Shown here: piece by piece, positions 31,483 to 38,417 of the stretch
Numbering within the stretch: the first letter of the stretch is position 1
Layout: each line of letters opens with the position of its first letter
Virus record (IMG/VR): IMGVR_UViG_3300032893_000925
Span: 1 to 40,754 of that record
Source of the DNA: a virus
DNA: 40,754 nt
Strand: one strand, 5' to 3'
The notes under the pieces: generated by a model
The model's input: the letters and a program-made list of their open reading frames with translations, nothing else
Database searches by the model: none
What the model was told of the DNA's origin: nothing
Made by a program: the position numbers and the translations under genes

Positions 31483-31803
31483 ATGCCCCTAGACGCTTTC
31501 GGAACTGTCGTGACTACCATTCGAGTGTGGCGAGCACAGATGAACGCGCTAAAGCAGCTCCCACCTGAAATATCCCAATCCGCTCTAGTACGTGTACTAC
31601 TGCACTTATACCTGGAAGGAAAGATTCCAGAAGCATATGATCTTGTCTTGAAAGAGACAGCTAGAGCGCACGTTGCGAAAGAGAACGGGTATCTCCAAAG
31701 GAGAGAAAGAGATAAAAATGGCAGATCAAAACCCTCCACAGGAACAGCAGGAGCCAACGGAGCAACCGCCGCAGGAGCATCATGTAAGCTCCCAAGTGTG
31801 TGA
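31483..31803 (+). CDS. Ribbon-helix-helix-like regulator, 106 aa, near-leaderless
   Basis: The open frame extends 50 codons further upstream, but those codons overlap a terminator and the promoter, so the ATG at 31483 is the start. Residues 11-50 (TTIRVWRAQMNALKQLPPEI, then SQSALVRVLLHLYLEGK) show a beta-strand followed by two helices, as in small ribbon-helix-helix DNA-binding proteins that bind operators as dimers. The C-terminus is basic and Gly/Ala-rich. As first gene of its unit with a GC-rich dyad in the promoter, autoregulation is plausible. It overlaps the next gene. Confidence 0.5.
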   Translation: MPLDAFGTVVTTIRVWRAQMNALKQLPPEISQSALVRVLLHLYLEGKIPEAYDLVLKETARAHVAKENGYLQRRERDKNGRSKPSTGTAGANGATAAGASCKLPSV

Positions 31804-32353
31804 TGCTTGTCTTGAGAACAATCTCATAACAGATGTGGGAATAATTGAGTGTGCTAGGTGCTCCGCACCTTATTGCATTCACTTCGCCTCGAAGATTGAC
31901 CAACGATACTGTGTGGCGTGCTTCAGTGACTTCTCTTTAGAGAAGAGTGTTATAACCAAAACATACGAACACTACAACGAAGTCACGGACACAGTGCGAA
32001 AATACGCTCGCAGAGCGAGAGAGATTAAGATAGGCGGAATGGATTGGCTCTTTGCACAGCGCAAGATACATTCCCTCACGGATGCAGAACTTGACATGGG
32101 GATTGAGTATCACAGGAACATTCAATCTCTCCTCATGATAGAGTACGAACAGCGGCGGAACGAAAAGATGCACCGCTATGCTGGAGTCAAACTCGCTATA
32201 CCAACTCCTTCTACAGTCACTACGAAGACTACCACTGTAAAATCCACGAAAACTAAAAGTACGAAAGCGCAAGCACAGCTTTCGTCACTGCTGGATAGTC
32301 TCTTGGCAAAGGGAATGAGTGTGGATCAACTTGCGTCAATGTTGAAGAAGTAA
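31718..32353 (+). CDS. Zinc-finger-like protein, 211 aa
   Basis: The ATG at 31718 is chosen over an upstream TTG at 31673; the AAAGGAG upstream is rather distant (about 14 bases). After a Gln/Glu/Pro-rich N-terminus there is a Cys-rich block (VCDACLENN, IECARCSAPYCIH, RYCVACFSDF; about 28-80), likely a treble-clef or B-box-like zinc fold. A helical charged middle and a Thr/Lys/Ser-rich linker (TKTTTVKSTKTKSTK) lead to a short C-terminal helix. It overlaps the RHH gene by 86 bases. Function unknown. Confidence 0.6.
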   Translation: MADQNPPQEQQEPTEQPPQEHHVSSQVCDACLENNLITDVGIIECARCSAPYCIHFASKIDQRYCVACFSDFSLEKSVITKTYEHYNEVTDTVRKYARRAREIKIGGMDWLFAQRKIHSLTDAELDMGIEYHRNIQSLLMIEYEQRRNEKMHRYAGVKLAIPTPSTVTTKTTTVKSTKTKSTKAQAQLSSLLDSLLAKGMSVDQLASMLKK

Positions 32354-32373
32354 GGAGAAAAAAGGAGCCTTAA

Positions 32374-32643
32374 ATGAACTCTGTATCTCCGGTTTATACA
32401 GAAAGCGAGGTGCCTTCCGAGCAAGTTATTGCTCTCGGACAGGACGAATACTACCCGATTATCGTGGCGCGCATTAGATACTCCGACAATTCGATAGCTT
32501 CGGTAACGCGGTTCCGTCTGGACGACAAAGAACGCGAGATGATCGCCAAGGGAGCTGATATTCTGCTGTCACAGCCGCATCATGGCTCAATGATGCCTAT
32601 TGGGATTGAACTGGCAATGCCAGACAGTTACCCGGAGTCGTAA
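32374..32643 (+). CDS. Hypothetical protein, 89 aa
   Basis: Two purine-rich stretches (AAGGAG) precede the ATG. Small mixed protein (YYPIIVARIRYSDNSIASVT, then FRLDDKEREMIAKGADILLS) with no Cys and no membrane segment. It lies between the zinc-finger gene and the nuclease gene. Not recognised. Confidence 0.55.
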   Translation: MNSVSPVYTESEVPSEQVIALGQDEYYPIIVARIRYSDNSIASVTRFRLDDKEREMIAKGADILLSQPHHGSMMPIGIELAMPDSYPES

Positions 32644-32657
32644 GGAGAAAATACCTC

Positions 32658-33725
32658 ATGCCCACATACTTTGAAACTACGCTCATAAAGAGCTGGCTAG
32701 AGGAGCATCCTCTTCCTTGGCTCTCTTATGATACAGAAAAGAAGAAGCTGATTGTAGTAGTAGACAATCATCTTCTCTCCACTCACAGAAGTTGTGGCAC
32801 TCACTACATGCTCAATGCGGTAGAAGGCCAGAACTTCAAGCCCGGATTCGGAGTACCTAATAATAGACAGTGGTATCTCGATTTCGGAATTGTGTTTCAC
32901 AAACTTGTTGAGTATTACTACCAGAACTTCCGCAAGGACAACTTCAATGTGAATGAGTGGGCTGTTGATTTAGCCTATCAGTTGTGGATGCAGAAGGAAC
33001 TGGAAGTATATAAGGATCATCCTGAGTACAAAGCAATCCTCGGATTGAAGGGATTCTCTGCGCTGCTTCTACAGTACGCTCAACGATACAGAGCAGACAA
33101 CGAGAGACTTCGGATTATTGCTACAGAAGTTTCCTTCGGAAAAAGCAGAGAGGTTCAACTCTTCTCCACTCCTGCTTATGAGTTTTACCTAGCAGGACGC
33201 ATGGACGTTCTTGTAGATGACGGCTACTTCATCATGCCAATGGATCATAAGACTGTGGGAACGTTCAAGAGAGGTGATCCTCTGGATAGATACTTGAATG
33301 ATGAGGGTCCAACGGGATATGTATATACTCTGACTAAAATTCTTCCGAAGTACGTCCCAGAAGAACTCATTTTCAAGAGAGATTGCACTCGTATTCTTAT
33401 GAATCTCATCAGTAAAGCGTGGGATGTGAATGCTCCCGCTGACAGGTTCAGGAGATTGACAATCTATAAGACTCAGGAGCAGCTCTCTCAGTATCAACTG
33501 AGAATGGTACTGTCAATCGAAGCCCTCTTGAGAGACTTAATTACCTATATTAACCACGGCGTAGCCTGTGTCCCACGAGACACATCTCATTGCACAAACT
33601 GGTACTACGGCAAGTGCTATTTCTTCGATGTGTGCCGTCAATCTTCCGAAGAGGCAATGAGAGCTACACTCTCAAACGGTTTTGTACAACTTCCTGTGTG
33701 GGATACAGAGAACGTCTCGCTGTAA
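32658..33725 (+). CDS. Cas4/RecB-family PD-(D/E)XK nuclease, 355 aa
   Basis: RecB-type motifs occur in order: His81 (FGIVFHKLVE), Glu157 (ATEVSF), Asp183 (LAGRMDVL) and Asp196-His-Lys198 (MDHKT), matching the H...D...DxK active site. Cys46 (HRSCGTHYML) and a C-terminal set (C312, C320, C326) have the arrangement of a Cas4/AddB-type iron-sulphur cluster. Such enzymes trim DNA ends in recombination and in phage replication. It is followed by a Sak4-like ATPase and an SSB-like gene, so a role in making 3' single strands is likely. AAGGAG precedes the ATG. No helicase domain is present. Confidence 0.8.
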   Translation: MPTYFETTLIKSWLEEHPLPWLSYDTEKKKLIVVVDNHLLSTHRSCGTHYMLNAVEGQNFKPGFGVPNNRQWYLDFGIVFHKLVEYYYQNFRKDNFNVNEWAVDLAYQLWMQKELEVYKDHPEYKAILGLKGFSALLLQYAQRYRADNERLRIIATEVSFGKSREVQLFSTPAYEFYLAGRMDVLVDDGYFIMPMDHKTVGTFKRGDPLDRYLNDEGPTGYVYTLTKILPKYVPEELIFKRDCTRILMNLISKAWDVNAPADRFRRLTIYKTQEQLSQYQLRMVLSIEALLRDLITYINHGVACVPRDTSHCTNWYYGKCYFFDVCRQSSEEAMRATLSNGFVQLPVWDTENVSL

Positions 33726-33747
33726 TTCACCAGAGAAAGGAGGTCAA

Positions 33748-34038
33748 GTGCCTAGAACATACAACTATCTCGAACCTCAAGCATCGCACTTTAGATGTTC
33801 TTTCGTTCTCCCGAATCAGATGCAATGTTGGAGAGCAGGGGATTATGAAGTCACGGAAGAAGGTGGAAGTAAGTATCAACTCTGTGAACGTCATACTCAC
33901 ATTCAACAAGCGATTGATTCTGGAGCATTGAGTCCTGAAGGACAGACAAACATTCCTGTACCTTCGGCGGAACCTGAAACTCAGGCCGCGCCTGAAGCAA
34001 AGCCTGAAACAACAGAGCCTACGGCTCCCACAACATAG
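33748..34038 (+). CDS. Mini zinc-finger protein (C-x9-C...CxxH), 96 aa, GTG start
   Basis: GTG start with AAAGGAGGT upstream; a longer frame into the nuclease gene has no ribosome site. The N-terminal half has C-x9-C (RCSFVLPNQMQC) and CERH, a compact zinc site with the same spacing as the protein at 35404. The C-terminal half is Pro/Glu/Ala/Thr-rich and disordered. The two proteins bracket the Sak4-like and SSB-like genes and may serve the same recombination module. Function unknown. Confidence 0.6.
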   Translation: MPRTYNYLEPQASHFRCSFVLPNQMQCWRAGDYEVTEEGGSKYQLCERHTHIQQAIDSGALSPEGQTNIPVPSAEPETQAAPEAKPETTEPTAPTT

Positions 34039-34051
34039 CGGTTACGACCGC
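34038..34051 (+). promoter_or_regulatory. TACG-loop hairpin before a ribosome site
   Basis: GCGGT-TACG-ACCGC, overlapping the last base of the preceding stop codon and abutting AGGAG of the Sak4-like gene. Nearly identical in form to the element at 34866. Confidence 0.55.
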
Positions 34052-34067
34052 AGGAGCAGGATTCTCT

Positions 34068-34850
34068 ATGTCTACCGCGCCGAATCCTTTTGCTGGTATG
34101 AAGGGGACTCCATCCTCTCTTATCAGTGCAACTGGAAGACTCAAGATTGCGGTTATTGGTAAGCCGAAGTCTGGTAAAAGTACCTTCGCGGCTACAGCTC
34201 GTAAACCGATCAGGTACTATGACTTTGACGACAGACCCGAAGCCCTTGAGGGAAAAGATGGTTTATTCGTTCTCTCGCGTCCTACGATGCTTGACGTGGA
34301 GACGGATTTGTCCATCATTAAAGCGAATAAAATCAAGGGAGTTCCTATTCCAGCTACGGTTGTGTTTGACTCAGTTACTTACATGAACCGAGCGATGGAA
34401 GAGGAAATTTTCCGGCAGGACAAATCACTGTATAGACTCATTCGTGTTGGAAATTCCACGAGCATGAAAATCCGCAACTCATGGGATACAATCAATGGGA
34501 TTCAGCGGTACATGGAGTATCTAATCGCTGAGTTTTCACCTTTAATGGACGTGATCTTTGTGTATCACGAGAAGGCAGAGAAGGATTATGCTGAAAGCAC
34601 TCCTACTCAGACTGCCTACACTGACCAACTGACCATTGATCCTCAGTATCTCTCCAAGAGTCTTTCACTCTTCAATGAAGTCTATCGCATAAGTGTGGAC
34701 GGGAATAAGAAGTATACAGTTGAATGCCGTCCTACTTGGAGTATGAATACCTCAACCTCACTCCTTCTGGATAATACCGAAGAACCCGACATTCTCAGAA
34801 TGATCCAGAAGCATGAAGAAAAACGCGCCGCTCTAGCTCTTAAGGCATAG
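34068..34850 (+). CDS. Sak4-like P-loop ATPase (single-strand annealing/recombinase), 260 aa
   Basis: Walker A GKPKSGKST (31-39), strand-end Asp in VVFDS (98-102) and a YHEK sensor-like motif (166-169) follow the layout of phage Sak4/AAA_24 RecA-core ATPases, which help anneal or exchange single-stranded DNA with an SSB partner. The SSB-like gene follows directly, as is common for Sak4. The C-terminus is charged and helical (RMIQKHEEKRAALALKA). AGGAG upstream with a TACG hairpin before it. Confidence 0.78.
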   Translation: MSTAPNPFAGMKGTPSSLISATGRLKIAVIGKPKSGKSTFAATARKPIRYYDFDDRPEALEGKDGLFVLSRPTMLDVETDLSIIKANKIKGVPIPATVVFDSVTYMNRAMEEEIFRQDKSLYRLIRVGNSTSMKIRNSWDTINGIQRYMEYLIAEFSPLMDVIFVYHEKAEKDYAESTPTQTAYTDQLTIDPQYLSKSLSLFNEVYRISVDGNKKYTVECRPTWSMNTSTSLLLDNTEEPDILRMIQKHEEKRAALALKA

Positions 34851-34865
34851 AGAAGCCCTTAACCC

Positions 34866-34879
34866 GTGGTTACGACCAC
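34866..34879 (+). promoter_or_regulatory. TACG-loop hairpin before a ribosome site
   Basis: GTGGT-TACG-ACCAC immediately followed by AAGGAG of the gene at 34893. Shares stem geometry and the GGTTACGACC core with the hairpin at 34038. Confidence 0.55.
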
Positions 34880-34892
34880 AAGGAGATTTTCT

Positions 34893-35402
34893 ATGGGATT
34901 TCAGATGAATTTCAGCAAGGAACAGATTTCGGGAAAGCCACCTGTTCCTTCGGGACCGTATACTCTCCAGTTCAAAGGATTCAAGCCGAAGACGGCGGGA
35001 AAGGAAAAGGACTCTGTAAGTCTGAATGCGGAATTTGCTATTGTGGGGCATTCAGAGCATGAAGGGCGGCGGGTGTTCGCTGGACTCAATAGCAAAGCCG
35101 CATGGCAGATTGTAGATTTCGTTCATGCCTGTGGCCTCACGATGGAAGAAGTCCAAGACGGGAATCAGGGAACTGAAGCTGCACAGTTTACAATTCCGGG
35201 AGTGTTTGAGGGAGCTGACAAGCATCCTACAGACCCGGAGCAGTGGAAGTACCTTGGGCCGCTCACGAACAAGACCTTTCAGGTGGAGCTTGGGGAGACT
35301 GAGTACCAAGGAAAGAAGCGTAACGAAGTGCGGCAGTACTTCTGTGCGGTCCCTGGGTGTCAGGAAAAACACTCCACGAATTTGCTCAGTAAGTCTTCGT
35401 AG
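34893..35402 (+). CDS. SSB-like single-strand DNA-binding protein, 169 aa
   Basis: The ATG at 34893 with AAGGAG is chosen over a GTG at 34866 that lies inside the hairpin. The protein is beta-rich with the pattern of phage SSB-like (DUF669-type) proteins: GPYTLQFKGFKPKTAGKEKD, then SVSLNAEFAIVGHSEHEGRR, then FAGLNSKAAWQIVDFVHACG, ending with a Cys pair (CAVPGCQEKH). Such proteins protect single strands and cooperate with Sak4. Its position right after the Sak4-like gene supports this. Confidence 0.68.
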   Translation: MGFQMNFSKEQISGKPPVPSGPYTLQFKGFKPKTAGKEKDSVSLNAEFAIVGHSEHEGRRVFAGLNSKAAWQIVDFVHACGLTMEEVQDGNQGTEAAQFTIPGVFEGADKHPTDPEQWKYLGPLTNKTFQVELGETEYQGKKRNEVRQYFCAVPGCQEKHSTNLLSKSS

Positions 35403-35403
35403 C

Positions 35404-35565
35404 ATGAGATGGCAATGCCAGTACGTTGATTCTCACGGAAGACGGTGCTCCAATGAAGCGGCGTACCGTCTTCACTTCTCTCCTGTGCATCCTTTCGATC
35501 ATGTGGATGTATGCGAAGCACATAAGGACGAGTACAAGTGTAGCTGGAAGCAGATACTTTTATGA
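35404..35565 (+). CDS. Mini zinc-finger protein (C-x9-C...CxxH), 53 aa
   Basis: Starts one base after the SSB-like stop, with only a weak ribosome site, so translation is probably coupled. It shows C-x9-C (QCQYVDSHGRRC) and CEAH, the same spacing as the protein at 33748. This kind of pattern occurs in small uncharacterised phage and bacterial zinc proteins. Its stop codon lies at the base of the following rod hairpin. Confidence 0.6.
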   Translation: MRWQCQYVDSHGRRCSNEAAYRLHFSPVHPFDHVDVCEAHKDEYKCSWKQILL

Positions 35566-35646
35566 GCCTCTTGTAAAATTCAAACACTCTGAAGTTCAGC
35601 CCGCGAGAGCCGAATTCAATTACTTCAGAGTGATTACAAGAGGCTC
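35564..35646 (+). other. Intergenic rod hairpin with 13-bp and 11-bp perfect stems
   Basis: Outer arms GAGCCTCTTGTAA (35564-35576) and TTACAAGAGGCTC (35634-35646). Inner arms CACTCTGAAGT (35585-35595) and ACTTCAGAGTG (35622-35632). Separated by an asymmetric internal loop, they form about 24 bp of helix, starting in the stop codon of the previous gene and ending 20 bases before the next start. This is the clearest member of the rod series and of a size that RNase III could cut. Confidence 0.65.
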
Positions 35647-35666
35647 TCCTAAGAAGAGGTGAAGGT

Positions 35667-35897
35667 ATGACGATACAGCGATACGACCCATACTACAAAG
35701 ACGATTTCGGAAATAAATGCGAAGCGGAACTCTGGCCTGATTCATTTGGAGATGTGGTGCTCAACGCCGACCACGAGCGCGAAGTAGCCGAACTCAGGAA
35801 ACTTCTGGTCGAATGGCGCAAAGAGCACAGGGCAGATCATCCAAGACGAGACGGCTGCGATCTCTGCAAGCGCACCGATGAAGTGCTGAGAGGGTAG
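35667..35897 (+). CDS. Hypothetical Cys-containing protein, 76 aa
   Basis: GAGGTGAAGG precedes the ATG. Polar, charged protein with a helical middle (NADHEREVAELRKLLVEWRK) and a CDLC pair near the C-terminus plus His, possibly a small metal site. First gene after the rod hairpin. Not recognised. Confidence 0.55.
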   Translation: MTIQRYDPYYKDDFGNKCEAELWPDSFGDVVLNADHEREVAELRKLLVEWRKEHRADHPRRDGCDLCKRTDEVLRG

Positions 35898-35899
35898 AG

Positions 35900-36007
35900 A
35901 TGACGGCAATAATTGTTGTCGCAATTACTATCGCTCCCTTTCTTTTGGCTTGGAGTCTAGCGCCAGATAAGAAAGTTTGGACTGGAACACGTTGGGAAAA
36001 GAGATAA
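35900..36007 (+). CDS. Tiny membrane or secreted protein, 35 aa
   Basis: Starts MTAIIVVAITIAPFLLAWSL, a hydrophobic helix without a basic start, then a basic end (TGTRWEKR). The ATG is two bases after the previous stop with GAGAGGGTAGAG upstream. Function unknown; one of several tiny membrane proteins in this arm. Confidence 0.5.
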   Translation: MTAIIVVAITIAPFLLAWSLAPDKKVWTGTRWEKR

Positions 36008-36018
36008 GAGGTGAGTGA

Positions 36019-36360
36019 ATGAGCCAGATACCAGAAGACCTACAACATGATTATGAAATCGCCAAGCAACTCATTCGACAAGGCGCTACGCATGGAGCTT
36101 TCGAGAAAATGTTGATCGAGCGCATCGCCCAGCTCCAGGCAGAGAGAGATGCGCTGCAACAGGAGAATGGGCGGCTGAAGGCTCCAGTGAGCCGACACAA
36201 CGACGTAGACGGAATCTTGCAACGATTCTTTATCACAGGAGGCAGGCAATACCGCTACGTCAAAGAGGATGCCGTAGCCCTTGAAAAGTTGCTCAATGAA
36301 TGGATCGCAGCAAGGGCCGCACAGACCAGCCCCAAGGTGAATCGAGAGGTGAGTGAATGA
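36019..36360 (+). CDS. Coiled-coil hypothetical protein, 113 aa
   Basis: Start inside the first 27-bp repeat; GAGGTGAGTGA precedes the ATG. The helical segment IAQLQAERDALQQENGRLKA (about 36-55) is coiled coil and is paralogous to the protein at 36500 (LQAENARLKA). Function unknown. Confidence 0.6.
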   Translation: MSQIPEDLQHDYEIAKQLIRQGATHGAFEKMLIERIAQLQAERDALQQENGRLKAPVSRHNDVDGILQRFFITGGRQYRYVKEDAVALEKLLNEWIAARAAQTSPKVNREVSE

Positions 36361-36503
36361 GCCAGATACCATTTCGTTGGCACTGGAAAGCATTCTGGTG
36401 GGGCTTTTTCCATCCGTTCATAGGAGAGGAGGAACAACATCGGCAAGCTGTTAAATTTGCGAAGCAGTGGATTGCCGAGAGAGATACCAAGGAGCAGCCA
36501 TGA
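36357..36503 (+). CDS. Trp-rich small protein, 48 aa
   Basis: Begins MSQIPFRWHWKAFWWGFFHP, very Trp/Phe-rich, possibly a membrane-surface helix, followed by a charged helix. ATGA overlap with the previous gene; shares its start sequence with the genes on both sides. Function unknown. Confidence 0.55.
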   Translation: MSQIPFRWHWKAFWWGFFHPFIGEEEQHRQAVKFAKQWIAERDTKEQP

Positions 36504-36844
36504 GCCAGATACTAAGAGACCAGACCGTTGAAAATCTTTTGCGCTGGAACGAAGAGAAGGCAATCAAGATTCATCAGCTTCAGGAAGAGCTTCAAAAAAA
36601 CAAGGACACGAACGCGACTGTCTTCAGCGGCGTGACCCAAGAATTGCGTAAGCAGATTGAAACTCTCCAGGCAGAGAATGCGCGGCTGAAGGCTATGCCA
36701 ACCGAAGCAGAGTGCTATGCATTCCAAGCAATCTATGGCGACCATATGCTGAATCGTTATTGGATTAAACGAGCGCTTGAAAATCTGTTCGCAACCCGCG
36801 CAGCACTGAAAGAAACCACCGCAGATCCTGGAGAAACCAAATGA
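36500..36844 (+). CDS. Coiled-coil hypothetical protein, 114 aa
   Basis: The ATG at 36500 overlaps the previous stop, with AAGGAG upstream; a longer frame is not needed. Long charged helix (IHQLQEELQKNKD, IETLQAENARLKA) then a globular end. Partly paralogous to the protein at 36019. Unknown. Confidence 0.6.
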   Translation: MSQILRDQTVENLLRWNEEKAIKIHQLQEELQKNKDTNATVFSGVTQELRKQIETLQAENARLKAMPTEAECYAFQAIYGDHMLNRYWIKRALENLFATRAALKETTADPGETK

Positions 36845-37383
36845 ACATAGAACGCGCGCTGTCCATCGAAGGATGGATGGAACCTTCCGAACTCACCTAT
36901 CTCGCCGAAGCCGCCTCCCGCTCCCGCCGCATTGTCGAAATCGGATCGTGGGCCGGGAGATCGGCCTGCGCCCTGGGAATGCATACGCCCGGAGTCGTGC
37001 ATTGCGTTGATTCCTGGGAACGGTCCCTGACCCACAACGGTCCCGACGGAAAATTGGAGCCGACACTCTTCAACCAGTTCTGCCGGAACACCGCAGGATT
37101 GCCGATCATCCCGGTCATGGCCTACTCGGCGGTCGCGGCTGAGTGGTTTGCCCGCGCCGGCATGACGTTTGACATGATATGGATCGATGCTGACCATACT
37201 GAACCGCAGGTCAGAGCCGATATTCTTGCATGGCGGCCACTGCTGGCCGAAGGCGGAATCTTCTGCGGCCACGACTACGAATTCACCGGCTGGCCGGATG
37301 TCAAACCCGTGGTCGATGAACTGGTCCCCGGCGCCAGAATCATCGGCAGCATTTGGACTACCGAACAGGAAGGTGGGAAATGA
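36841..37383 (+). CDS. Class I SAM-dependent methyltransferase, 180 aa
   Basis: Motif I VEIGSWAGRSACAL (about 32-45) with the Gly-rich SAM loop, motif II VHCVDSWE, then FDMIWIDADHTEPQV and GGIFCGHDYEF are typical of Methyltransf_24-type small-molecule or glycan methyltransferases. Substrate unknown. It begins at an ATGA overlap and lies in a stretch that looks more GC-rich than the early units, suggesting separate acquisition. Confidence 0.78.
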   Translation: MNIERALSIEGWMEPSELTYLAEAASRSRRIVEIGSWAGRSACALGMHTPGVVHCVDSWERSLTHNGPDGKLEPTLFNQFCRNTAGLPIIPVMAYSAVAAEWFARAGMTFDMIWIDADHTEPQVRADILAWRPLLAEGGIFCGHDYEFTGWPDVKPVVDELVPGARIIGSIWTTEQEGGK

Positions 37384-37559
37384 AGTTTAACTGGGCAGGA
37401 CTTCTTCCGAGAATCAGCGCTTTCTTCCTTCTCGGAGCGATGATGGAGTTTGCGCACAAGGGGCAGCTTGGCCCTTTCACCATCATCGTGCCCTCGATCC
37501 TGATTGCAGTTGCTTGGGAATTGGCAGAAGGTTCTGCGAGAGAGGACAGGGAGTCATGA
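37380..37559 (+). CDS. Two-helix membrane protein, 59 aa
   Basis: ATGA overlap with the methyltransferase gene; GGTGGG upstream. Hydrophobic segments about 7-22 (LLPRISAFFLLGAMME) and 31-47 (GPFTIIVPSILIAVAWE), then an acidic end. Could be holin-like but nothing else supports lysis. Unknown. Confidence 0.55.
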   Translation: MKFNWAGLLPRISAFFLLGAMMEFAHKGQLGPFTIIVPSILIAVAWELAEGSAREDRES

Positions 37560-37963
37560 TTACAACTCTTCTGTTGTTGGCGGCAATGGGGCAGGCGGTG
37601 CCATCCGATTGCAATATTGCAACCTGCCCATGTACCTATTCTGGCACTCCCTCCGTGCCAACGAGCGCCACCGTGGAGTTTGTTGCCATTGGGGAGTTGC
37701 GCTGCAAAGAAGGGCAGCACATTGAAAGCAATGGCAAAGGGGAAAACCACTGCGTCGATGATGCTATAGGTGAAGGTAGTCTTCGTTGGGTTAACGGCCC
37801 TGGACCATCTCTGAAATGCCCCAAGTACGAGCATATCGAGACCTTCTACTCAAAGAAATTCATACTTGAGGACCGCTGCGTACCCGACATCCACGTCCTC
37901 TATGAGAAAGACTGGCAGGACGTCCTGGAGCGGCTGAAGAAACTGGAGGATGGTAAGCGATGA
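37556..37963 (+). CDS. Secreted Cys-rich protein, 135 aa
   Basis: The ATG at 37556 overlaps the previous stop. The N-terminus MITTLLLLAAMGQAVPSDC looks like a signal peptide with cleavage after GQA. The mature part has seven Cys (DC, TC, PC, RC, HC, KC, RC), likely disulphides outside the cytoplasm. It ends in a charged helix and EDGKR. A periplasmic or exported role, such as superinfection exclusion, is possible but unproven. Confidence 0.55.
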   Translation: MITTLLLLAAMGQAVPSDCNIATCPCTYSGTPSVPTSATVEFVAIGELRCKEGQHIESNGKGENHCVDDAIGEGSLRWVNGPGPSLKCPKYEHIETFYSKKFILEDRCVPDIHVLYEKDWQDVLERLKKLEDGKR

Positions 37964-38064
37964 GCGAGAGATGGTCTGGAAGGGCTCTTAACGTTCTGGC
38001 AATCCTGATCTTCATTTTTGGCGTAATCGTAGCAATCTACACCACATCATTGAGGCACCCATGA
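37960..38064 (+). CDS. One-helix membrane protein, 34 aa
   Basis: A single helix VLAILIFIFGVIVAIYTTSL after a polar start (MSERWSGRALN). The start is in a GGTAAGCGATGA junction and the end overlaps the next ATG. Unknown. Confidence 0.5.
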   Translation: MSERWSGRALNVLAILIFIFGVIVAIYTTSLRHP

Positions 38065-38417
38065 GCGAGATCAAAGTACAGGATGGAATGTTAAAGGCAG
38101 CCCATGAAAAAGCCTTTGTGGGCATGGGTACTAGTATCACTGAGCGAATACTCGAAGCCGCTCTCCGCTGGCTCGATATTGAAATTCGCTTTCTGCTCAC
38201 CGACGACAAATCGGAGGATTACGCGAAAGCGATTGAGGACGTGCGCCGCATATTCATTGCAGAGCCGGAGATACCGGAAGAGATCGAGGATTTGCTATGG
38301 CTAAAACGTATGAGGATTTCTCCATCCAACTTACCTGATCCGATGTACGCGCGTCACGATGCTGACGTGATCGAAGCCTACCGACTCGGCAGGGATTCAA
38401 AGGACGGTAAGCGATGA
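38061..38417 (+). CDS. Helical hypothetical protein, 118 aa
   Basis: ATGA overlap with the previous gene. Helical and charged (MLKAAHEKAFVGMGTSITER; LRWLDIEIRFLLTDDKSEDY), ending KDGKR at a junction repeat. No family recognised. Confidence 0.55.
   Translation: MSEIKVQDGMLKAAHEKAFVGMGTSITERILEAALRWLDIEIRFLLTDDKSEDYAKAIEDVRRIFIAEPEIPEEIEDLLWLKRMRISPSNLPDPMYARHDADVIEAYRLGRDSKDGKR

Larger units (their letters stand above)
36007..36512 (+). repeat. Duplicated gene-start sequence (27 bp twice, partial third)
   Basis: An identical 27-base segment covering ribosome site, ATG and MSQIP codons occurs at 36007-36033 and 36345-36371. A 13-base part (ATGAGCCAGATAC) recurs at 36500. It spans the starts of three consecutive genes and implies recent duplication or recombination at gene borders. 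Confidence 0.75.
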
